From NCBI RefSeq assembly GCF_900626135.1, contig NZ_LR130785.1, positions 374,023 through 438,022 on the forward strand: a DNA stretch of 64,000 bases. The letters run 5' to 3'. This DNA comes from Senegalia massiliensis (GTDB taxonomy: Bacteria > Bacillota > Clostridia > Tissierellales > SIT17). The notes under the pieces are model-generated. The model ran no database searches, had not been told where the DNA came from, and saw only the letters and a program-made list of their open reading frames with translations. The position numbers and the translations under genes are program-made. Numbering within the stretch: position 1 is the stretch's first letter; every line of letters starts with the position of its first letter. Positions 57,277-64,000 of the stretch are shown piece after piece.

Positions 57277-58738
57277 GAAATCAGAAAATAATAAAAAAAA
57301 TAAAAAAATAAAATATTATATTATTTCTTTTTTTTTATTACTAATGACATTTATATTTGTTTATTTTATTAAAATTACTATAGATATTGAAGAGACTAAA
57401 GGTGAAGATGAGAATATAAATGTTGATAAACAGAATAATGCAGGTAAAAATAATCTACCTATAATTGTGATAGATACGAATGGTGAAAAAATAGAAACTA
57501 ATAATAGTGTTATTGACTCTAATGGCAAATTAATCACAAAATCTTCTCCAAAAATAAAATCAAAATTTAAATTATATGATGCTTATAATTTTCCTGAAGA
57601 AGTTAGTATTGAAGAAGATATAAGTATAAATGTACGTGGACAATCTTCTTTAAAATTCCCTAAAAAGCAATATACTATTAGATTTATAGATGATAAGAAT
57701 AGGGAAAAGCCTGTTAGGTTATTAGGTATGAGTAAGCATGATAAATGGGTTTTGAATAGTTCTTATGGAGATAAAAGTTTAATTAGAAATTATATTGGCT
57801 TTAAATTAGCTAGAGATATACAAGACTATGCACCTAGAACACGATTTGTAGAAGTTTATTTAAATGACGATAATAATATGAACTTTGAAGAAGATTATAT
57901 AGGAGTCTATATTTTAATTGAAAAAATAGAAAGAGATGAAGAAAGGGTAGATATACAAAAAGCCGAAGAAAAATATAAAGATGTAAGTTTTATTATTGCA
58001 AGAGATAAGATTAAAGAAGATGACATAGTTTTAAAAAATGATTGGAGCTATTTGGAGGAAAAATATATTATAAATAATGAGGGAGTAGTAAATAGAAGGA
58101 CTTCTCTTACTCCAGTTTATCCTAGTAGTAAAAAGTTAAATATTAAATATAAAAATAAAATAGTAGATTATATAAATGATTTTGAATATCTTTTAAGATC
58201 AAATGAGTTTGATGATAAAAGATATGGATATAGACAATATATTGACATAGATTCATTTGTTAATTATGCTATGGTAAATGAGATAGTAAAAAATATAGAT
58301 GGGGGAGAAGTTAGTGCATATTTTCATAAAGATATTGGTGGTGTTATGAAAGCAGGACCCGTATGGGATTTTGATTTAAGTTTGTCAAACACTGATGTGG
58401 AAGAAGTAAATGAACCTACAGGATTTCGAATTGTAGATACAATATGGTTTGAAAGATTGTTTCAAGATAATTATTTTGCTAATAGATATAAGATAAACTA
58501 TAAAAAATATAGAAATGGCATATGGAAAACAGAAAAAATAAATAAGATGATAGATGATGCAGTTAAACAAATTGGAGATGCAGCTTATAGAAATCAAAAG
58601 AAATGGTATCCAAATGATACACCTGAAAATTATCAAAATGAGGTTGATAATATAAAGAAATTCTTATCTGAAAGATTAGAGTGGATGGATAGGAATTTAC
58701 ATTTAGTAAAAAGACTTAGACAAAACACTATAGATTAG
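57273..58738 (+). CDS. CotH-family protein kinase, frameshift in the N-terminal A tract
   Basis: CotH kinases phosphorylate spore-coat or surface proteins. The body is read from 57344: NVRGQSSLKFPKKQYTIRF, LLGMSKHDKWVLNSSYGDKSL, GVYILIEKIER and the metal motif GPVWDFDLSLSN. Upstream, the ATG at 57273 overlaps the previous stop (ATGA). It reads MRNQKIIKKIKK and stops at 57309 directly after seven A (57302-57308). A -1 shift there gives a basic start followed by a TM helix (IKYYIISFFLLLMTFIFVYF). It may be programmed slippage, a mutation or a sequencing error. Without it no good start exists; the ATG at 57344 has no ribosome site. Confidence 0.85.
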
Positions 58739-58748
58739 AGGTGATAAT

Positions 58749-60860
58749 ATAAATATACGTAGATTTACTATAATATTTTTAGTATTATTATTGTTAGTAA
58801 TATTTTTTATTACATTTGGTTACCAAAAATATATGAGAGATCAAGTATCTAAAAGTACCGATAATATAGATGGTTTGAAAAGAATAACTAAAATAAAAGA
58901 TAATAATATTTATATATATGAAGAAGACAAATGGAAATATTTTGACATGAGAGGGGTTAGATTATCTTCATTTGCACCAGATTACAGTAGAAATAAAGGA
59001 AATATAGATAAAAAACAAGCTATGAGATGGTTAAATCAAATTGATAGTTTGAATGCTAATACTATTATTTTGTCAGATATAATGAGTCCTGCTGTTTATA
59101 GTGCTATATATGATTATAATTTAAACAAAGAAAAACCTATATATGTAATTCAAGAAATTGAGGTAGATGAAAGGAAGGTATTAGAGCATTACAACGCTTT
59201 TACTCTAGAGATAAAAAATACTTTGAAAGAAGATGTGAAAAATGCCATAGATATAATAAATGGAAATGGTTTTATATTTGGAGGAGATAGATATCCTTCA
59301 GGGATATACTTGAAAGATATATCTAAATATACTTTAGGGTATGTAGTGGGCTTAGGAACTAATCCTGAGATGGTAGCTCTTACTAATATTAAAAATGAAA
59401 ATACGGGTACATTCTCTGGAGAGTACTATAGTACTGATGATAAATCTGAACCTTTTGAACACTTTATAGCAGAAATAATGGATTTTAGTGTATCTTATGA
59501 AATTGAAAAATATAATAAATTAAGTCTTATTTCATATATTACAAGCATAGAAACAGACCCATTAAAGCATAAAAATCAAACTGAATTACTTGAAAATGCA
59601 AATATAGATATTAAAAATATAGTAGAAAATAAATATTCTAATATTTTTGTAAGTTATAGTGCATATCCAAATTCAAATAGTTATATAAGCTATAATTATG
59701 AATCTAAAGAGTCATTTCTAAGGTATTTAAAAGATATAAAAAACTATTATAATAAACCTTTAATAATAACAGATATAGGGATACCATCTTCGAGAGGAAT
59801 GTCAAGAATAGATGTAAATGAAGGTTTTAATAGAGGAAACTTTTCAGAGAGTGAAGCAGGCGAACAATTAGTCAAACTATTAAGCTATATAAATGACGCA
59901 AAAATTCAAGGAGTATGTATAAATTCTTGGCAAGATAATTGGAATAGAAGTACAGAATTTAACTTGATAGAAGATTATATTTTAGAAAGTAATTCAACAT
60001 ATTGGTTTGATGCTCAATCTAGTGATGAAAGTTTTGGGTTGTTAAAATTTGAAGCGAATAATAATAAACATATAGATGGAAATATTGACGAATGGAAAGA
60101 TACAGATTACTTAATTAATCAAAAAAAATTAAAAATAAAAGTAGATTCTGATCCTTCATATTTATATTTGATGGTAGAAAAAGATGAATGGACATTAACA
60201 AGAGATGAAATGTATATAGGATTAGATATAAATCCTGCTATGGGCTCTAAAGTATGGAAAGATAAATCAGTTGAGTTTAAAAATAATGTTGATTTTATAG
60301 TAGAATTAGATGGATATAATGATTCTAGAATATTAGTAAATGAAAGATATAATTTATTTAATTATTTATATAAATATTATTCATATTTAGTGGACAAGCA
60401 GACTTATACACCTAATAAGAATAGTGATATATTCTCTCCGATATATATTATGAATAGAAAGCAGTTTTATTTAAAAGATGATAATAAAGTGTTAGAACCA
60501 CTTTATTATGAAACAGGAAAATTACTTTATGGAAATAATAATCCAGAATATAATAAAAGTAACTCTTTATCAGATTTTAATAATAATGATAACACTTTAG
60601 AATTAAGAATTCCTTGGACATTAATAAATGTTATAAATCCATTAGAAAAAAATATAAGAGGAGATTTTTATAAAAATGGAATAGAAGATACAGTTAAAAT
60701 TGAAAATATACAAATTTCAGCTTTTGCTAGGAATGATACTGATAAAATAATTACTGATAGTAAAGAGTATTCTATTCCTAGATTTAGAAAGGTAAAATAT
60801 AATGAGAAATTAAAAGAATCTTATTATATACTAAAAAAATATTGGGAAAATAAGAGGTGA
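58749..60860 (+). CDS. Membrane-anchored glycosidase-like protein of the CotH cluster
   Basis: About 703 residues. TM anchor near residues 5-25. A TIM-barrel-like region (about 60-400) has RGVRLSSFAP near the start, DIGIPSSRG near 325-345 and CINSWQDNWNRS near 380, like a catalytic barrel with unclear residues. A CBM9-like sandwich domain follows near 420-540 (IDGNIDEWKDTDYL). The ribosome site GAGGTGAT at 58739-58745 points to a non-standard ATA start at 58749; the first ordinary start is TTG 58791, which cuts the anchor. No enzyme class is assigned. Confidence 0.75.
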   Translation: MNIRRFTIIFLVLLLLVIFFITFGYQKYMRDQVSKSTDNIDGLKRITKIKDNNIYIYEEDKWKYFDMRGVRLSSFAPDYSRNKGNIDKKQAMRWLNQIDSLNANTIILSDIMSPAVYSAIYDYNLNKEKPIYVIQEIEVDERKVLEHYNAFTLEIKNTLKEDVKNAIDIINGNGFIFGGDRYPSGIYLKDISKYTLGYVVGLGTNPEMVALTNIKNENTGTFSGEYYSTDDKSEPFEHFIAEIMDFSVSYEIEKYNKLSLISYITSIETDPLKHKNQTELLENANIDIKNIVENKYSNIFVSYSAYPNSNSYISYNYESKESFLRYLKDIKNYYNKPLIITDIGIPSSRGMSRIDVNEGFNRGNFSESEAGEQLVKLLSYINDAKIQGVCINSWQDNWNRSTEFNLIEDYILESNSTYWFDAQSSDESFGLLKFEANNNKHIDGNIDEWKDTDYLINQKKLKIKVDSDPSYLYLMVEKDEWTLTRDEMYIGLDINPAMGSKVWKDKSVEFKNNVDFIVELDGYNDSRILVNERYNLFNYLYKYYSYLVDKQTYTPNKNSDIFSPIYIMNRKQFYLKDDNKVLEPLYYETGKLLYGNNNPEYNKSNSLSDFNNNDNTLELRIPWTLINVINPLEKNIRGDFYKNGIEDTVKIENIQISAFARNDTDKIITDSKEYSIPRFRKVKYNEKLKESYYILKKYWENKR

Positions 60861-60865
60861 TTATT

Positions 60866-61993
60866 TTGGAAGTTTATATAGTTATCATATCTTTTATAAT
60901 TTTTGTAATTATGCTTTTTATAGTAAGTACTTATCTAATATCATCAATGATTTATAATAATTTATCAAACAAAACAATAAATAAAAAAGTGAATAAATTA
61001 CAATCTATTATGTATAATAAACTGTCTAATGATAAGGGAATGAATGAAGAAGATATTGAACAAATAAAAAAAATATCATCTACAAAATTAGGGCTTAGAG
61101 CTTTTTATTTAGCATATAAGGATTATATAAATAATAATGGATATGATTTTGTAATAAAAGAATATATAAATAGGATAATTAGTTATGAAAAAATAAGAAA
61201 AAATAGTATTGTAAGGGATAAATATAAAAAAAGTTATATATTATATTTATTATCTGAATTTAGAATTGATAGTGAAAAAACTAGACAAATTAGTTTACAA
61301 TCTTTACAAGATGATTCTATTTATATAAGAAACAATTCATTAAAACTAATTCAAAATATTGGAGATGTAGAATTAGCACTACAGGCAATAAATATTATAA
61401 ATAATACTGAGAAATATTTTAATGAAAAAATATTATTAGATTTTTTGGATAATTTTAAAGGTGATATTGATATACTTGATAAGAAATTATTAGATATATT
61501 AGGTAATTATAATATAAAGTTAAAGACAAAAATAATAGAGCATTATTCAAATAGAAAAAATGATAGTTTAGAAATTAGAGATTCAATGCTAAATTATATA
61601 TCAACAAGTGATAATAAAGATGTAATTATCTCATCAACTAGATATTTTAAACGAGTAATAGATAATAGAGTAGCTAATATTTTAAATAAGAATTTAAAAA
61701 ACGAGCATTGGGAAGTTAGAGCAATAAGTGCTAAGGTTATATCCAAATATCCTAATAAAAAAGCTATAGATATACTCAAGCAAACTATAGGAGATAATAA
61801 TTACTTTGTAAGATATAATAGTGCATTTTCTCTTATTAGTATGGAAGAAAAGGATCAGATAATGGAGGAATTATTAAATCACCATGACCGATTTGCAAAG
61901 GATATTTTAGCATATGTAATGTTTGTAAATAATATTATAGATTTTGAATCTTATAATAATTATAAAGAAAAATTTGCTGTGCAAGGAGGTTAA
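60866..61993 (+). CDS. Membrane-anchored HEAT-repeat-like protein
   Basis: 375 residues. One N-terminal TM helix (about 3-28) and then helical repeats. The later part has the HEAT-like pattern, such as LNKNLKNEHWEVRAISAKVI and LKQTIGDNNYFVRYNSAFSL. The GTG at 60857 is inside the ribosome site GAGGTGA; TTG at 60866 fits. It probably acts as scaffold for the neighbouring synthase. This is inferred. Confidence 0.8.
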   Translation: MEVYIVIISFIIFVIMLFIVSTYLISSMIYNNLSNKTINKKVNKLQSIMYNKLSNDKGMNEEDIEQIKKISSTKLGLRAFYLAYKDYINNNGYDFVIKEYINRIISYEKIRKNSIVRDKYKKSYILYLLSEFRIDSEKTRQISLQSLQDDSIYIRNNSLKLIQNIGDVELALQAINIINNTEKYFNEKILLDFLDNFKGDIDILDKKLLDILGNYNIKLKTKIIEHYSNRKNDSLEIRDSMLNYISTSDNKDVIISSTRYFKRVIDNRVANILNKNLKNEHWEVRAISAKVISKYPNKKAIDILKQTIGDNNYFVRYNSAFSLISMEEKDQIMEELLNHHDRFAKDILAYVMFVNNIIDFESYNNYKEKFAVQGG

Positions 61994-61996
61994 TTT

Positions 61997-63391
61997 ATGA
62001 ATTTAGAGGATATAGTTTATTATATAAATGTATTTTTCTTTATATACATGTTTATATATGCTATAGTATTTTTCTTTACTACAAGCTTTTCAGCAATAAA
62101 TTTAGATGATTTTTTTATACGTAAAAAGCATATGAGTTATTCTATGATTTCAAATAAGTTGAATTATATACCTATATCTATACTTGTACCTGCTTATAAT
62201 GAAGAAATTACAATTATAGAAACAATAAATTCATTAATGGATTTAGATTATCCAGAATATGAAATTATAGTTATAAATGATGGTTCAGATGATAAAACCT
62301 TAGAGAAAGTAATAGAACATTTCAATTTAAGTAGAATATCCAAACCCTTTAGAAAATTAGTTAATTCAGAAGAAATAACTAGTATATATGAAAATCAATC
62401 TGATAAAAAAATAGTTTTAGTTAATAAAGAAAATGGTGGAAAATCTGATGCATTAAATGCAGGAATAAATATAAGTAAATACCCACTATTTGTATGTGTA
62501 GATGCAGACTCTATGTTACAAAAAAATTCACTTGAAAGAATAGTACAGCCCTTCTTGGAAGATAGCTCTACAATAGCAGTTGGTGGGAATATAAAAGTTT
62601 CTAATCAAATAGCTATAAAAAATGGTGAAATAAAAAATATAAATCCACCTAAAAAAAGCATTGTGTTATTTCAAATAATAGAATATTTTAGAGTATTTTT
62701 AAATTCAAGAGTATTTTTTGACAGATTAAATGCTAATTTAATAATATCAGGTGCTTTTGGAATATATAGAAAGAGTGCAGTAATAAATGTAGGGGGATAT
62801 ACAAAAGGATTAATAGGAGAAGATATGGAAATAGTAGTTAAAATGCATGCATTTTATAGGAAAAATAAATTACCTTATAAAATGAATTATGTACCTGATG
62901 CTATATGTTGGACTCAAGTGCCAGAAAGCTTAAAGATTTTAAAAAATCAAAGAGTAAGATGGCACATTGGTATGGGAGAGAGTTTAAGACGTCATAAATA
63001 TATATTTTTAAATACCCACTATGGATTAGTAGGCATGCTTTCCTTTCCATATTTTCTGTTTTTTGAATTTATATCTCCTATTTTAGAGATTTTAGGTGTT
63101 TCAACTATAACAATATCATTTTTAATAGGAATTATAAATTTTAGATTTTTTATATTTTATTTACTGTTTTATATAGGGTTCAATGTAGTAATTTCAATAA
63201 TATCAGTTCTTTTAGAAAAATATTTATTTAAGAAGACAATTCCTATAAAATTTATGTTTAAGTTATTTATATTTTGTATGTTAGAGTCCTTTGGCTATAG
63301 ACAAATATGTTCATTGTATAAAATAATAGCATTGTTTAAATTAAAAGACAAAAAATGGGGTCAAATGGAAAGAGTGGAACAAAAATATTAA
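61997..63391 (+). CDS. Family 2 membrane glycosyltransferase
   Basis: Processive-type GT2 of 464 residues, related to PgaC/BcsA synthases. TM helix at the N terminus, then ILVPAYNEEITI, VINDGSDD, VCVDADS (DxD), GEDMEI and the QRVRW motif. Two or three TM helices near 345-440 follow. All catalytic motifs are present, so it likely makes a surface polysaccharide. AGGAGG lies before the ATG in the end of the HEAT gene. Confidence 0.92.
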   Translation: MNLEDIVYYINVFFFIYMFIYAIVFFFTTSFSAINLDDFFIRKKHMSYSMISNKLNYIPISILVPAYNEEITIIETINSLMDLDYPEYEIIVINDGSDDKTLEKVIEHFNLSRISKPFRKLVNSEEITSIYENQSDKKIVLVNKENGGKSDALNAGINISKYPLFVCVDADSMLQKNSLERIVQPFLEDSSTIAVGGNIKVSNQIAIKNGEIKNINPPKKSIVLFQIIEYFRVFLNSRVFFDRLNANLIISGAFGIYRKSAVINVGGYTKGLIGEDMEIVVKMHAFYRKNKLPYKMNYVPDAICWTQVPESLKILKNQRVRWHIGMGESLRRHKYIFLNTHYGLVGMLSFPYFLFFEFISPILEILGVSTITISFLIGIINFRFFIFYLLFYIGFNVVISIISVLLEKYLFKKTIPIKFMFKLFIFCMLESFGYRQICSLYKIIALFKLKDKKWGQMERVEQKY

Positions 63392-63499
63392 TAATATATT
63401 AATAAACTAAAATTAGGGTATTTAATATAATGGTGGTAAAAGAAGCAGGATTTTTAAAACTTATGTAGAAGTAATATGAGATGGAGAGGAGGTGAAAAA

Positions 63500-63877
63500 A
63501 TGAATAAAAAGAAAATAATATCTATATTACTTGTATTGACATTTTTAATGACAATTATGCCTATGGTATCATTTGCTGATGATTATGATGAGGATTTTGA
63601 AGAAGTAGTAGAACGTGTTAAGGAAGATGTAGCAAGAACGAACGAATCTATAGCTCGTAAAGTTAAGTTTGCTCAATTTTTAGCTGATTTACCTGGAACA
63701 AGTGAAGAAGACTTAGATTTAATAATACATGTTTTAGTTGAAGTAACGAACAGAGAAGCTCAAGCTATGATTGATAGAGCTACAAAATTAGGTGTAGTAG
63801 TAGAATGTCAATATGATTTATATATCATAGGTGGTAGAGAAGTATGGATAGACCCATTAGTAGTACCTACATGGTAA
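63500..63877 (+). CDS. Small secreted protein of unknown function
   Basis: 125 residues. Signal peptide MNKKKIISILLVLTFLMTI and a likely cleavage after VSFA (about residue 26). The mature part of about 100 residues has an acidic helical start and ends in YIIGGREVWIDPLVVPTW. No family recognised. The ATG at 63500 has AGGAGGTGA upstream. Confidence 0.8.
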   Translation: MNKKKIISILLVLTFLMTIMPMVSFADDYDEDFEEVVERVKEDVARTNESIARKVKFAQFLADLPGTSEEDLDLIIHVLVEVTNREAQAMIDRATKLGVVVECQYDLYIIGGREVWIDPLVVPTW

Positions 63878-63888
63878 ATAGACATAAT

Positions 63889-63928
63889 AATAAATCAATA
63901 ATCCAATATATTGGATTATTGATTTATT
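63889..63928. terminator. Large perfect palindrome after the secreted protein gene
   Basis: Two 20-nt arms (AATAAATCAATAATCCAATA and its complement) without a loop. It likely ends transcription or stabilises the message; the right arm ends in TTTATT but no long T run follows. Confidence 0.7.
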
Positions 63929-63932
63929 ACTA

Positions 63933-63941
63933 TGTTATAAT
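63933..63941 (+). promoter_or_regulatory. Extended -10 box for the gene at the window end
   Basis: TGTTATAAT about 30 nt before the ATG at 63973; no good -35 was found. Confidence 0.5.
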
Positions 63942-63972
63942 ATAAAAAAGAGCTACTATGGGAGGTTAAATA

Positions 63973-64000
63973 ATGGATGGCTTACATGTAGGAAATGATG
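63973..64000 (+). CDS. Start of a gene cut by the window end
   Basis: ATG with GGGAGG 8 nt upstream, reading MDGLHVGND to the last base. Too short for any identification. Confidence 0.5.

Overview
The window is very AT-rich DNA with AGGAGG-type ribosome sites, tightly packed operons and anaerobic metabolism: lysine-fermentation enzymes (kal, kce), a B12-dependent ethanolamine microcompartment, and iron-containing alcohol dehydrogenase. A CBS/DRTGG pyrophosphatase and CotH kinase add to this picture. Together they point to a low-GC anaerobic Firmicute of the Clostridia/Tissierellales type. No rRNA or tRNA gene was seen.

Layout. (1) 1-4900: glycerophosphodiester phosphodiesterase with a two-component system, then kal-kce and a transaldolase closed by a terminator. 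(2) 5060-6307: a TnpB gene with intact RuvC residues and a likely omega-RNA/right end. (3) 6372-22350: a complete type I-B CRISPR-Cas locus. Array 1 has 44 repeats. It is followed by an orphan membrane protein, a crRNA-like degenerate repeat unit under its own promoter, cas6-cas8b-cas7-cas5, a hairpin, cas3-cas4-cas1-cas2, and array 2 with 49 repeats. Both arrays read on the + strand from ~175-nt leaders with shared ends. (4) 22517-25771: PepSY lipoprotein, rhomboid protease, VanZ-like protein, a Card1/Can2-like CARF nuclease homologue and a frameshifted ydbC. (5) 25755-34829: nitroreductase; an operon for uptake and CoA activation of an unknown acid (symporter, MaoC, AMP ligase, KAS III-like, flavoprotein) beside a TetR regulator; and a Mn-dependent pyrophosphatase. 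(6) 35007-53590: alcohol dehydrogenase and a full eut operon. It holds the EutV/EutW two-component system, two leaders with ANTAR-type paired hairpins, lyase, reactivase, shell proteins, EutE, PduL-type EutD, EutT, PduS/PduT-like electron transfer, EutH and EutQ. (7) 53666-64000: AIM24-like protein, CCA-adding enzyme, then a surface cluster (VTC domain, DUF4956, CotH kinase, glycosidase-like protein, HEAT-like protein, GT2) and a small secreted protein.

How the parts work together. In the eut region, EutW senses ethanolamine and EutV binds nascent-RNA hairpins to allow read-through. EutBC makes acetaldehyde inside the shell; EutE, EutD and the alcohol dehydrogenase turn it into acetyl-CoA, acetyl-phosphate and ethanol. 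In the CRISPR region Cas6 processes two long arrays with slightly different repeats for one Cascade/Cas3.

The most interesting signal is at 10143-10295, just upstream of cas6. There a promoter drives a short transcript holding a degenerate CRISPR repeat. The sequence after that repeat matches, over 12 nt, the DNA at the start of the same transcript. This is the layout expected of a Cas-regulating crRNA-like RNA (CreR/CreA type). A second point is a set of apparent non-standard translation events: AUA/AUU/CUG-like starts and two A-run frameshifts. Some of these may be sequencing errors.
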